Below are positions 1-14,100 of a stretch of DNA of 64,000 nucleotides, in pieces; positions within the stretch are counted from its first letter, which is position 1; each line of letters starts with the position of its first letter. The notes under the pieces were generated by a model that ran no database searches, had not been told where the DNA came from, and saw nothing but the letters and a program-made list of their open reading frames with translations. This DNA comes from Lycocorax pyrrhopterus obiensis (taxonomy: Eukaryota; Chordata; Aves; Passeriformes; Paradisaeidae). Where the stretch lies: positions 9,715,168 through 9,779,167 of the forward strand of contig JACSVZ010000016.1 in the NCBI GenBank assembly GCA_014706295.1, read 5' to 3'. The position numbers were made by a program, and so were the translations under genes.

Positions 1-3000
1 GCATTTCTGTATATCCTTTCTCTATGGAGAAGTAAATGCCAAAAAAAAATTAGCTTCTTCTAAGCCCTTCCCCCCACCCACCATGCAATGAATTGTATGT
101 AATAACACAATACATAACATAATTTATTATTATAACACCTAACAATCTATAATAACATGGAAGGAAATAGATGCAAAAGTTTTGAGTGAAACAGGAGAAC
201 AGATTTTTTCAGAACTAGAGCTTGGTGAACAGGAATGTTATCTCTTTTCTGAAAACATTAACATTAAATGAAAAAAATACTTCCAGGAATAAACCAGAGG
301 CTGTGCTGGTATCAATCATGTTGCTGTGGAGCACAGGTACAATGCAAAGAGCAGTAAACAGATTGGGCTTCCACTCCACCATATTTTACTGAGTATTTGG
401 ACACTCATATTAACAAAAAAGGATAAAAATAAAAGGTCTTTTGCTCTATTTTTTACTATGCAAATACCTTTTATAGAACATGGGTTTGTCTCTCTTTGTC
501 CTTCTGTTTTAAGGGGAAAACATGAATTATGGATTCTGAAAAGGAATAAACAAAAAGTATGAAAGCAAATGTGGCTAAGTACCCCAATTTTCTAAGATTT
601 AATTATTATCAGTAAATAGCTCCCTTTTAAGAGCAGTCCTAATTGGCTATTAACAACAGTAGCTAACAATTTCAAGGCAATTAATATTTTAAAATAATGA
701 GATGGCTAATATATTACATTAGAGCCTACAGTAAGCAGAGGTCTTGCTAATTATATATATTATTCTCCCTACTTTTCTTAATGAAGGTGTCTGGCTTGTA
801 GATTAATTCATTTTTGCTCTAGTTTTTATTTTTTTTAATCACTGTAACTAATCCTCCCACACACTATTGTAGCATTAAAGCAGAAAGATGTGGATGAAGC
901 AGTGAAAGAAGTACAAAAAAGAATATTAAAATGAAGATTTAGTTCCAAGTTTCAGAAGCAGGTGCCCAAAGTAAAGTATTAAGATGTGAGGAAATTAGAG
1001 AGAAAAGGCAGAAGCCTGAGTCAACATTTATTTAACACCTTCTGCCTAATGCTGAAAATGTAAATCTCTTCACAGAGGTAATCACACCCAGATCAGTTTG
1101 ATTTTCAAAACATAGCAATTCTTCTGACAAAGATATTACCATTCCACAGCTGAAATAACTGCTTTTCCTGTTTTCTCCAAAGCAGAGAGAGGAGGGTGCC
1201 TTGGATAAATGCAGATTTCTTCCAAATTGGGAGCTAATCTTCCAGGAAAGAATAGCAATGAATGACTTGTTTACAGTCAAAATCTCATTTGTATTAGTCT
1301 ATAACTACATTTCACTCTCAAATATTTGAGTGTGTCTGTATGCTCAGCAACTGTTTGCTGCTGTGATTGCACCAAGAGAACTGCCTCTACTGAAAGCTGG
1401 AATATACAAGTTTTCCTGTGCTGTGTACCAGAAACACACTGCACTGTGCACTGTTGCCCCAAGGCTCAAGAAACAATTCCAAACTCCCTGGGAAAATGAT
1501 CCTTGCTTTGGAGAGAGGAAAGTGGAGAAAGCCTTTCCTTGGTGTACCCAGGGAGACACAGGGCACTACCATGTCCTGAGCTCAGCCCTGCACACCCAAT
1601 GCACACACGTCATCCCACAGCCCCACAAACACAGCCCAGGGCCTCTGCCCCAGCTCTGAGAAGACCCTTTCCAATTTCTCGGTGAAGCCCAAGCAGTACT
1701 GACTGGCTTAAATGTTGTAACAGCATGAGGAAATGTGAGGTCAACCTCCACTTAATCACCCTACTGCATCTCCTACTGCTCTCCTACAAGTATGAAATCC
1801 TCTTTAGGACCCAATAGGGGCTGTTAGCACAAAAACAACTGCTCAGTAAACAGGATAAAAATACAAAAGGAACTGTTTCAGTGTGGAAGTGTCTCTCAAG
1901 CATCAGACCAAGGTCATATTTTAACTGGGAACTTGCTGGTAATTTATGTACCATATAATAAAAGTCACCTGTGCTATGGAATATAAAATAAAGCCTTCAC
2001 ACCAACAATGCATCATTAGATTTGTGTATCTGAGACACAAAGCAGCACAGTAACTGATGGTGTCTGTTAAATGAGTATATTCATTTGTAGACATTCAGAA
2101 AACATGCATGCTCATCCCAACAGCAGCACGCCCCTTAATAAAGCATAGAGCAGCAAGGATGGGGTCCCAGTTAAGCACGCTGCAATAGCTCACACACTTA
2201 CAGCCTGCAAATCGTACACACTCACTGTCTTTTGTCCTGGATCAAACCCATCAGACACTCACGGCATCTCTGTGCCCTGTGTTTGCACCACGTTTAGGAG
2301 GAAGCATTCTTTTTCCAACACTGAGACTCACTCCCAAAATACTGTTCTACCACTCTCGTTTTTCATATTGTAACCATGACAGTGGATGTTGGCTCGTGGG
2401 AAACAAGACTCAGACAGGGCCATATGAGGCAGGTTACATTATTTTATAGTTTTGTTTCTGTAGCTGCCAGTGCACATAGATACAATCTATTGAAGCTCTC
2501 TCACTTTTGTGAAAAATCTTTGCGCTCAGGTCTTGAGTTGCTGAACGTATTTTTTCATGTAGTGCTGTGTAGCAGATGACCAATTATTTTTCTCATCAGA
2601 AATACAAAGGACAGTAAATAATACTGTAAAAGACATTTAAAAGGAATATTTACTAGCAAATTCCCTTCCAGCTTCTGTAGCAGTTTCTCTTGGGTACTAA
2701 TTTGTCTAGGATCTTTCTCTTATTTCAAGTCACTGGAGTAGACGAGACTAACATGAGACATTTAACATAAGCATCTACTTATCAAAAAGTAAATATATTA
2801 CCAGCTTGTTGGAATACATTGCAGTACATACCCTGCAGCAGAGATAAAGACTAACCCTGGCCCACAGATAATCTGATAGCTCAACAAACCATTGCTTTGT
2901 ACTTTATCTATCTTTGGTACCCACACATGGTTCCTCAGCTCCAAGTCAGCTCCCTAACTTTTCAACCAGTACAGAAAATAAATTTTAAAAAAACAGTACA

Positions 3001-3727
3001 GGGTTCAGGCAAATGCTCAATGGCCATTGAGTGAGTGAGCAGCAGTTCCCTCAAGTAAAAAAACCCCTGCTTTAATATTCAGTCTCATTATGGTCCTTTG
3101 AGGGCTGATGTGACAATGGGACAAGAGACAAAACAGCTTAGATATATACAATTGAAGATTTATTACATACACATACTTGTCTATGGGATATCAGTCTGTC
3201 TCTATATCCTACTCCCAAAATGAGCAAGAAGCCAGTCAAGATGATAAAAGATGGATAAAATGTCCTTTCTGATGTCTCCCATCACTTGGCAAATGCTCAT
3301 TATGGAGCTGCCAGCAGAGAACAGAGACCTCATTCCCACACCAGCCTCAAGGACTGACATGGGGCAGTGAGATACTACCAGCTTCCCTTTAAGCAAAACC
3401 TGAGAGCAGGATTTTATTCTTCCACCCCCTGAGAAAAAGGCACCAGGGCAGGAACAGAGACTTTCTTGTGGGCAGAGAGGCCTCTTTTCAAACACGCAGA
3501 GGAAACGTCAGGTTTGGGGTTGCCAGGTACCTGAATTCAGGGTTCATTCTGTTACTGCATATAAATGTCTCTGGTGTGTTTGGCACGACATGTTATCCTA
3601 GACTGATCATATGTTCACAGATTGTGGAGAGTGTGTGAAAGCCTTTTTTGCTGTAGTTATTGGGCGAAGTCACGTCTGTTACCTGGTACCCATGCAGAGA
3701 AATCTGTAATCTGGGAACAGATGGTCT
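1..3727. other. Noncoding DNA, no gene recognised
   Basis: AT-rich sequence with frequent TAAT and TATA runs in its first 1 kb. A moderately GC-richer patch lies at about 1490-1690; short frames are open there on both strands (for example 1330-1659 plus and 1344-1559 minus), but none has a recognisable motif and they overlap each other, which suggests composition and not coding. No tRNA, snRNA or named transposable element was recognised. It could be intergenic or intronic. Confidence 0.6.
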
Positions 3728-3756
3728 GAGTGAGTGAGAGAAAGAGAGAGAGAGAC
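3728..3756. repeat. GA-rich simple repeat
   Basis: A run of GAGT then GA dinucleotides with one AAA interruption, ending in GAGACG. It is a short imperfect microsatellite, and no flanking element explains it. Confidence 0.75.
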
Positions 3757-6700
3757 GCTGTCTGGAAGACTGCAGAGTTTTTCACTCAGAGGAGATGAAA
3801 GAGGAATGAACAAATCCACCACAGCATGACAAAAACATGAAAATATAGAAGAATGTCAGTCCTGAAGGTCATTCCTTTAGAATTCACCAACTGTCTATGC
3901 ACCATATGTGCATATCAACACACCAAAGAGAGCCCACCATCCTGTTGCACAGAGCCGGAGGTGGCTTACACAGCCAAAATTTGTGGGATCGTAGACTTCC
4001 CATTTAGAAAAGTGACACACTGTAGTCTAACCATACAGTCTGAGCAGAATCTGAAAAAATATATAGCAACTTCTGCTCTGGATTTATTACAAAATTTGAT
4101 TGCAATAGGCCAGAACTGGAAAATTCACATCCTAGTCTTCAAGCACTGCCTTTGTAGGATATGTTTGGATCTGAAACTTTTTCAGCAACTTGAGGGATGC
4201 CATCTAAGCCTGGCTTTGGAGTCCAAGTGCCCCTGGAAGTGGTGACACCTGCCATCAGGACAAGTCCATCCTTCCCAAACAGTTACATGAAACTGACTAT
4301 TGCTACCAAAAGGCAGCACAGAATTACTCTCAAATAAAATGAATTGGATCTAACATGTCTTAAAATCTTATTCAGCCTTCTTGACAGTGGGATTTTGGTA
4401 ATCAGCAGCCTATCCAAAGGTACTGGGTGCTGCCCTGCTCACATGAGCACCCACCTTGCTGGTCTGAGAGCCCACACCTCCAGGTGGGAGTTCTGATGAC
4501 CTGAAGTGCTGTAGCTCTCCCAGGAACAGGAGCACATTCAGCCAACACAGGCACGTATCACATTGTAGCTGTGACAGCACGGAAGTTGACAAGGTGCAAC
4601 AGCCTCAGCTGAGGGTCTAACAGAGTCCTACATTAGCAAAATCCTAGTGATCCCTGTGTGCCCTGGAATACACCCCCATCATCACCCACAGACAGTTTAG
4701 TGCAGCTCTGCTCCATCCCCACAGCTGCCATCGCATCTTCAGCCACAGAGGAGACACACCCCAAAAACAAACCTCTTACACTCAAGTGAAAAGCCATGAC
4801 CAGCCCAAGTCCCACGTTCCCAAAGACGTTGCTCAGGACATTTCAGGCAGAATGCAAATGAACAAGCCCCTGAATGAGAAGGCAGGATCCCAGCGATGCA
4901 GTGAGGGTCTGGCGCTGCCTGACGCAGCCCCAGGCCCCTGGCATGGCAGGGCCGTATGGAGAAGAGCAGGAAGGGCAGCAGAGGGATCAGCCGTCGACAT
5001 TTTGCTCCCAGAATGACACTGTGCAACAGGTATTTAGGGAAAGCAGGACCTATTGACAAAACCCTCCAGGCCTGTGAATTACACGCTGCAGGGACTCTCA
5101 GCATGGGCCCTTCTAAAAGCTGCTCACATAAATCCTGCCAGCAGGAGCAGGAAAAAGAGGAGAATCAAGACATTCCCCCGGGTGAACCACTGGATGAAAT
5201 CAGTGGTATTTTCCTCACAGAAAACTGATTTGAAAAGATAATCAAGCCCTAATCGAACAGGATGGTTTCACTAGAAAGGTGAGGGGCTGCAATCTCACCA
5301 AGTGATTGTCTGCGTGAGACTGAACTTCTAGCCCTTTCAGCCTACAGCCAAAATCAGATGAAGACGATTTTAAGAACACTTCAGTTTTTAGCCAGCACAA
5401 GATTTTACATTTGGGTGCTATCCAGTACTTCAATTTTTCACAAGAAATCCACATTGTCAGATATAGACAAGCAACCCTGTATTTTACTATTTATTCTTCC
5501 AGCAATGTGTCAGTCAATTTGCAGAGTTAATTTCCAAATAGGACAAAACATTTTTTGCCTCTCAGTAAAAATGAACGACTTCAGCAGAACATTCAAAGGC
5601 AAAATTCCTCTTCCCTCTCCTCTTTCTGTCCTGGCAAATGGCAGCAGAGGCAGAGCAGAATAACAAGATCCAGAATTAAACATGCTGCCAATGGAGTGAA
5701 AAAATCCATTCTTTGACAGTTACAAAGTGATCTATCATACCTCATGCCTAAACTACAGAAGAAGACAACATCCTTTTGGTCAGTCTCAGTTATTAAAAGT
5801 ATTTGCTTGGAGCCAGAAAAAGCTGGCTAAGACACTCTGGAATAGTATAAAGCATCTTACAGGAGAAATGAAATACAATATCTCATTGTGCAACACAAAA
5901 CAAAGGCTTTGACTACAGCTTTATGCATTTGCCAACTCAGTTACGTAGATGGTGATCCTGCAAACATGCAAAAAGGGCAAATATCAACTTAAAAGCCCAG
6001 AAAGAGCATCTTTGCTCTCCTCTCGCAATTTTTTACCTTCTGAGGCCAGATGAATTCATATTACATGGGTATTATGAAGGCTGTATGTACCTTTCTTGTC
6101 CTTCTCCATAGCTGTAGAAGAGAGGGCTCTGCCTTAAAGGAAGAAGTTTCCCAGACTCTAGATGTCTAGTAAGGGTGCAGGGAAGATTTTGTTACACACA
6201 ACCAAGTGGTTTCAGACATTGCAACAGATCTCTTGCAAGAAGTTTTAAGCCCTGCACACCATCACTGAATACAGCACATGGTGCTCAGTGTAAAAAATGT
6301 AATTTGTTGTCTTCTGCCTGGGAGAACAGAGGTTCTGAAGCTTCATAGAAGCTGCAGCTTTCAGAAAATGAGAAAATTACTTTGAGTTTACATCTTGAGG
6401 GTATTTACATACCTCTCTAATGTCTACCACTATTCTTTAAGCTCTTAAGGCCCTTAATTCAGACAACTGAGTGACGTTCACTCTCTACCTGCAAGTGTCT
6501 GCAAAGAGAAGCCAGTCACATGACAGAACAATGCAGAGAAATGGTTGATTCAGAAGCACTGCAATGTTCTTGGTATTTTGCTGTTAATTAGGCAGTGGGA
6601 TTGCAACCATCTGAGTATTGCATACTGCACAGAAATGAAACAACAAGCCCGAATAAACAAAGTTCTAAATAAACAAAAAGCACAAGGAAGCAGAGGAGCC

Positions 6701-9700
6701 ATTCTCAGCTAAGCTGAGCAGCAAGCCCCAGTATGTGTTGGGATGAGCAGGTGACTCGGATCTAGGAAAAGAATTTAAAGAGAAAGAACAAAAGGACCTC
6801 ACTGTGAGTCTTTATATGCTATTCCAATTTGACAGACACTTGTCTTTTAGCCTGAGTGAAAGCCATGAAGAGTGGACATGACTGTGCCACCAAGGATGCG
6901 ACAGGAGTCCTTAAGGAATACAGAGGACAGGAGGGAGTGAGGACAGCCCTGCAGGCAGGCACTCAGACTGCAGGTACAAACACGAGCACAGGCCAGGCCA
7001 AGGCCAGACTGGGAATGGTGCCCCTTGCAAAGAGTTTGTACCTGCCAGCACAGACACAGGGCCAGGGGACAACTCTGCTACAGAAGATGAACGTGCTATC
7101 AGCCTGAAAGCAGATGAAACATTTAATATTTTTAAGTTGGCCACTGGTACAAAAGCCAACAGGTTTCAATAACCTGAATGAAAAAGCACTCGGCGTGAAT
7201 AAGAAAAAGGCAGTCTTTTTACAGTGTGTCTTAAGTGTATCCTCCATCAAGACAGGGAAACTAAAGGCATCTCATCATCTCATACCACTGTTGTGTGGCA
7301 GGCAAAACATATTTTGGAATAGCATGAGGATTGAAAAATAGCCTAGGAAGTCTGCCATAGGAACACAGAAATTTAGTGAGAGTACAAGATGGAGTTGAAT
7401 GAGCTCAAACCATAGTAGGGGCTGCACTAGCTTATTGCTCTGGAAATTATAGTAAGAGAGCCAACAAAAAAAAATGTCTTCAACAGATCACGACAAGGAA
7501 AAGAGACAATTTCTTGTTGCTACAAAAAAAAAAAACCAAGAACAAAGGGGTTGAATAAAGAGGTAACAAAAATATCTTCTATTATCCAAAGCAAACAGAT
7601 CAGAGACAAATATTTCTCGGTATTTGTAATGCTCAATGGGTCAAGCAGGATTCTGGCCCTTGGAAAACTACAGAAACAAGGTCTCTGGCAACAGTAAGGT
7701 TCATCATTTGTGTGGGAGCTGCACTAAACTGAGGGACAAAGAAACAGTTTCATAAAAAAGGGGGATAGCAAAAGGTTTCTGAGGATCTGTATGAAAGCCT
7801 AGGCTGAAAGCCATAAAGCTGATGGGATCTAGTCCCCAAACACCGTGCTACAAACAAACTATATTGAGTCTACTTTCCTATTAAATTGCACAATTTGCAC
7901 ACAGGACTAAGAGGACAGAAGGGGCTTAATTTGCGTCACACCTTGCAACAGTCTCTTCTGGCACAAAGACAGTGGAAGTAAACCTGGGAGACACTGGAAG
8001 AGGAAGGAATCAGAGCGCCTGGTGTTGTGCCTGCTCTAATATCCCTTCCTGCAGTGAAACAGCTCCCTTTCGACAGTCGTGTCCTTGAGTGCTTGAACCC
8101 AACAGTGCAGGACATCATCGAAGCTGTTTTGGTTGTGCACAGTTTTATCAGCTGAGGACCTGGCCTTTCACTCCTGCCACTGCTGTAGTACACAAGTTAC
8201 TGCTATGGAAATGTAGCAAAGCCTGAGGTTCTTAGAAAACTATAGTTCTCCTCACACATCTCACGTCTCCTCTGACATACAAGTAACACAAAGGCAATTC
8301 TTCTAAGGGCACACAGTAGCGCTACAAAACACAGTGCATGTAGAGGCCAAAAGAATACAACAATTAAAAGTCTTAGTACTTTCACAACCCATAAGCTAAA
8401 ATACAACTTAATTCCTGCACTATTTGTATCTGTTAATAGATCACACCTGGGTAACCTCTAAGACACTACATGATTTTATCTGCCAGTGCAACTTTAGTAG
8501 TGATTCTGCTAGATATAAATGCAAGTATAATGGCAGCAACTGAAGCTCTTCATCTCTGGTGCCAGTTCAGCACACACAAACACCCTGCAAGAACATACAC
8601 ACTTGTTGAGATCAATACTCATTGTTTGTAAGTTACTTGGCTCTGAGTATGCCAGTTCTTGGAAAGGTCCTGGTGAGCCTGGAATCTGTAAATGTTTTTT
8701 TTATTGATGCTGATGATAGGGATGAGCTAAATTACAGAAGCTGGAATTGCTTTTAACATTATTCAAGGGGAATGTTTCCAAAGAGCCCACTGTTACAAAA
8801 GCCAACAGTAATTTACATCTCTTCCAAAACATTTGCCATTTCAGACAACTCCAAGCTGTCTCTGTCTAAAGTGCAACAGTTTCTTTTAAGAGAAAAGAAC
8901 CTGTGTTCAGTATTGAGCAACCTCTGGTGATCCCAAATGTACTCAGCACCTTGCAAGGTCAAGCCCTAAGCAGGATTTTTTTGGCACATTTGGAAATTAA
9001 CAGCAAGACCAAAGAACTAAACTTCTGCCTAGGCTTCGTTTAGCGTCTGTTTACACTGAAAGCCACTAAATCCATCAACAACACAACTTCTTTCTTTACT
9101 GCACCCTCTTTTTTGAATGGTACAAGCTCCTCAGAGGCCCAGCCATTAAACAAGGGCTCTGAGAGCTGTACAAACATGGGGCACCAAGGTGATCCCACCT
9201 AAAAGAGCCATTTTGTACACACCTCCAAGAAGAACCAAAACAGAGATCATCATAAGCAAACAGGTGATCATAAATTCTGGTCCTCAGCAGTCACACATTC
9301 CTGAGTTAAGGGGAAAGTGTCATGAGAAAGATTTCTTGGGGTGATACAAGGGGTTTCAAACCTTTATGGAACATGTAAAGGCCTACATTTTGTACCTAAA
9401 TTCACATAATTTAAATCAGTATAATCCATAAGAGATTTAATTCTCCACACTGCTGTGGAAAAACTTCAAGTATAAATACACATTTCAGCAACAGGAATTG
9501 CCTCATACTTAGCAAAAGCCACCATTTGTAACAGTATGAACAAATAAGTATTTCTCAAATTTCCTGATTTTACATATTCCCAAGAGATGACCATAATAAT
9601 CTCTTATTCAGACATAATCCATTACTTCTCAGATTACAACTGTTCTTATCAATAGCGCATGGTACCTGTTTGCTGGAACATGCCAACCTGATCATGATAA

Positions 9701-11029
9701 TTTATTTAATGTGCAAGGTCTGAGCTGCTCAAGAATATATTTATCAAAGTGAGACTTACTTAAAAACAAAGGCAATTTTTCTTACCTGCTACACTGTTCC
9801 CTCCAGTGCTATTCCTATTCCATGGGTATTGTGAAATTGCTTCTTCTACAGCCAGCACAGCTCACCAATCACCTTGTTGAAAAGTATGCCACGGACATTG
9901 CCCCAGTCTGTAAAGTCACACCTCACGATCTTTTATTTATGAACAGTGCCAGCTTTTCCCCTGGGCCAAAGTTTTGTGGGTTTCCATTTCTTGGTTAAGT
10001 TTTATTCCCATCCCCTTTCTGAAAGCCCTCAAAGGCAGTGAGTGAAGAGATCTGCCTGTTCATGTCTCAGGACAGAAAAGAATACCTCCTGATCACAGCC
10101 CAAAAGGATGGTCTCATGCTTGGTTGCCACACTGGACAGCAGCAGCAGTACAAGTGACTGCCAGTAGGGCTGGTTTCAGAGGGCCTGTGAAAGCAATCAC
10201 ATGTAGGGCAATATTTGAAAAGTTGAGAGGCATATTGACAAAGCTATTTAGAACACAATTAAGCACATTGAGTGATAGTCTTTCTAGGAATATTCCTCTG
10301 ACTTTATTTATAATCATAAAATTGCCATGGGTGCCTTTGATCTAAAAAACCTCTTATCTGTAGCCAGTCTAACAGTGTGCCATCTAGTTTATCTCCACCC
10401 CCTTTACATTCCCATGCAAAGGGAGTGGGATTCCTCTTGTGCTCAGAGGGGAACTGGGTGAGACCCAGAGTAATTCAGTGTCTGAGCACACCCAGCCCAT
10501 GACATCCCTGCAGAGCCAGCAAGTGCCATGGCTCTGAGAAGAGGTGTTTAACCCAAGGGATGGGACCTGCCACAGCCACTCGGGGTCTTGCAGAGACTGT
10601 GGCTCCCAGTCAAAGCATGACAATCTCTATCCCAAAACTGATTCAGCTCAAAGAAAGGAAGAGTTGTTACAACCACCCAAATGGTGCCAGGATTGCACAA
10701 AAGGCTTCAACGAATACTTTGTTACGATTATTTTATTTCTATAGCTCAACAATACCCGCTGTGGGAATACATGGGGACCCACTCTGATTTCACCCACACT
10801 ACCAAGAGTCAAAGAAGGAAACTGTCCGTGCAACATAAACTGGGATAACTGGTAACTGTACTAACATGATAATAATTTTATACCCAGGTAGCCTGTCAAA
10901 GGTCCAGCCAAGAGTGAAGCCCTGTCAGCTTGGCATTATACAAACATCATTAGGGACAATCCTTGTCCAGGCATGCTTACAAACCAAACAGACAAAACAG
11001 GCTATGTGTAATAGGGAAAACAAAACCAC
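3757..11029. other. Noncoding DNA, no gene recognised
   Basis: No exon, RNA gene or transposable element could be supported here. The longest ATG-started frame is 3853-4245 plus (130 codons). It carries scattered cysteines but no domain I recognise, and it lacks good splice or polyadenylation context. A GC-richer patch at about 4890-5020 contains a few CpGs and overlapping short frames on both strands. A 12-base A run lies at 7524-7535. Elsewhere the sequence is ordinary AT-rich noncoding DNA. Confidence 0.55.
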
Positions 11030-11112
11030 AAAGGAATTAAATGTCTGGCCAAGGGTTACACCAGCCAGTCAATGGCAAAGACAGAAACAGAATCCAAGTT
11101 TCTTAGTCTACT
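11030..11112 (-). mobile_element. MIR-type SINE relic (central core), minus strand
   Basis: On the plus strand the order of words is GGCCAAGG, TTACACCAGCCAGTCA, ATGGCAAAGACAG, AATCCAAGTTTCTTAGTCT. This follows the reverse complement of the MIR core closely: the segment reading, in MIR sense, as the AGTC...GGTTC-like B-box region, then the TGCCA...CTAGCTGTGT-like part, then the CCTTGG segment. A GAATTAA upstream fits the MIR GGTTAA just before it. It is an old, diverged fragment without ends. MIR elements predate the mammal-bird split, so a copy in a bird is expected. The identification rests on remembered consensus and not on an alignment. Confidence 0.55.
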
Positions 11113-14100
11113 ACTTGTGGCAATGGGAACTATGTGGCCCATCAAGAGCCTGATTAGTTCACAGTATTTGGCAAGACCTCCTAAAAGTCCTTCATTAATA
11201 TTTAGAGACATCATTTGTTCTCTGCTCTATTTTGCTTTCCTTCTTTCTCCTCAAAATAGAAACTTTTTCTTTGGAGGAAACTGGAAGGAGCTTTGTATGA
11301 ATGGGGGAAGTAATGACTGCTATGGGATGAAGCAGATGGATAAACAACTCCCCCAAAGCAACAAAGAAAAACTTCTTTATTGCAAAATATTATTCCTCTC
11401 AATGTTCATAATTGTAACTGTCAGTTACCAAAATTAGGATGGAAGCTACTGTATTTTTAATTGCATACTGAAAGCATGTAGAGCTAAACAGTGCCTATTA
11501 GTCCACTCAAACAGATGTTATCTAAGTCAATACATAGTTTTGAAAATAAGAGTCCATATTTAGACTCCAAATTTCTTTTTTTAGGCACTTGCTTGATTCC
11601 CAGGTGGTGGCTTAGGGTGGGGAGAATCATGGATAATGAGCATTGATTTGCCAGCTGAACATTAGACTCCTAGGTTAGAACCCACCCACATCCATATAGC
11701 TGCCTTTAGGGGCCCAGATGTGGGACTTTGAAAAGCACTCACCTTCCATTTAACTCTTTCTCTCTTCCCACTGGGCTTCTGTAACTTGAGGTTGCAGACC
11801 AGCACCGAGCTCTTCTGCAATCACACCTGAAAGGGATCGCCAAATGACACAGAAGCAACAAAAGGAGCTTATATCCACTACTTGAGAACATGTCAAATCT
11901 CACAGTATTGCTTTCAAATATTACACACATTATCCCAATTACTATCTAACAAGTATTTCCTTTATTTACAGTCAATTTCTTGAATAAATCTGGTTGCATT
12001 ATATAGGAATTGAAAAATCAGCCCCCTTTCCCCTATGTTCTATTAGGTATGTTAAGAAAAACTTCTGTATCTTCTGGATGCCAGTCATTTACGGTAATTG
12101 AGATTTGAATTCCAGACTCTGGAGTGCAGCCATTTAGGATATGCAGCTTTGCAAAACATTTTCCACAATGAAATCTCCAATGATTTGAAGGTACTTCACT
12201 TTAGCCTAAAGCAATTTATTAGTGCAAAACCCTCTAAACTACTGACATATCTGATCAAATTAAAACATGATAAATCTGATGATGGGATTATAGTTATTAT
12301 GCTGTGGTGAGAACTGCATTTGGAGAAGCTGGTGTTTTTCATATGAGCAGCGTTCCTTACAGTCCAAAAATGAAATTACAAATGCTTTCAAGAGAAAGAG
12401 GTGCAAGCTCAATGCACAGCTTTTGTGCAGTACAGGGTTGAGATATGGAGTAGCATTAGTTGTTTGTGTGGAAAAACCCAACAAGAAATATCAATGAGAT
12501 ATCTTGGAAAAATACTAACAGAACTTGATTTGCAGAATTGGGTCCATTTAAGCGTTACTTCGACAGCTGTATCTTTATAAACCAAAACCTCCATGAAGGA
12601 ATATCACGTTCTACCTTTTGTAGACAGGAGTCCAGAAATGCAATTAGTCTGCAAAAACTGAGATATCTGAGATTTGGGCAGCCAACAGCTTCCTGCTGCC
12701 CAAAACAAAAAGTTACACCTGCCAGATGATGCAAGGAATTCAAGCTACTGCAAATTGGTTGAGCCACAGTAACTGTCCGGATATATTCACCAGCCTACTG
12801 CGAGTTAAAATCAGTTTAACTTAGCCTGCTATTAAAGAGGGTTATCCAAAATGTATCCTGTTGCCTTTGCTGCTACTACTTAATAACATACAGAAATAAA
12901 TATCATAACTTGGAGGATGCATGATATCTTGTCAATCTGCAGAACCTAAATTCATTTTTTAGTTCAATTTCTGATGATGTGTTTATATATAGGTGTCACA
13001 CATTAACAACAAGTTGATAGAAGTCCCTAGTTACAAACTCTCTGGAATTTTGTTTGAAATCCAAATACAGAAATGCAAACAGATTCTATTGTAGCTTCAG
13101 CTCATATCTGATGTTTAACAAGTCTTGTATTTCCCACAGAGCTGAAAGCAAATCCCTTATTACTTGAAAGAATTTAAATACATTTCACTTTCTCAGAAGC
13201 TATTTTCTGTCACTATTTCTGACAGTGCTGCCTTTGCTAGCTAATGCATTCTGTGAAGGTACTTTAGAGAAGATTGCTTATTTTACTTTTTTCAGGGGTT
13301 TCGCTCACAAAGAAACATCCTTGTGTCTTTCAGAGACAAAGCTGTTCTGATTTACCTGTAAATACCTTTGCATCCATAATAAAACCGGGTCTTTTTTAGT
13401 GCAGAACTCAGGACTGCAGTAGGTGCAGCGTAGGATGTGCCTACAGGGAACACATGAATCCACCAGCCTCAGTGCTTTTTGATCATGCCCATGTTCTCAT
13501 CTATCAGAGGCTCAAAAGGAGGCAGTAGCTGAAAATTGATCCTTCAGATTGGCATTGCTCTCAATTCTCAACACAGCAGGGTAGGAGGTTCACAGGGTTT
13601 GTTTTATAGAGTGTGGCCATACACACTTGAAATTTTGTAGTGTTTTCTATATCTTTCATAAGTCACGAGCTATGAAACAACTTTCTACCCTTCTGCCAGA
13701 CCCATTTATACAAATTTCTGCCAGTCCACTCAAGGCTGCATTGGCTTATTCTACAGCCAAGTGCAGTCTTCAAGGACTTCCCAGTGGGGGAAAAAAGGTA
13801 GAGACATTATTAGATACGTCTCAAAAGTTTCACCTTCTCTCTGTCTGTTCTTTAATGAAGTATGTCAAGGCCCTACATGTTAGGACCTTTTCCATGTCTA
13901 TCAGAGCTGGATTCTGCATGCGAGAGGTAACGGAAAATTGGATGAAACATCACTGAAATCAACAGCATATCAACGTAAGAGAATCAAAATTAAATCTTAC
14001 TGTGCAAGAGCACATTCCTGCACATGAAGCCTAAGATGAATGGCTGTTTGGAATTAAAGATACCCTTTTGTGGGCCAGCCTCAGTACATGGCCACAGAGA

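Noticed and set aside
3853..4245. 130-codon ATG frame, plus strand
   Set aside because: No recognisable domain, no good splice or polyadenylation context; its length is within what chance gives in 64 kb read in six frames.
11590..11690. Second possible tRNA-SINE: B-box-like GGTTAGAACCC at 11673-11683
   Set aside because: No A box at the expected distance, and the flanks do not follow MIR; left unassigned.
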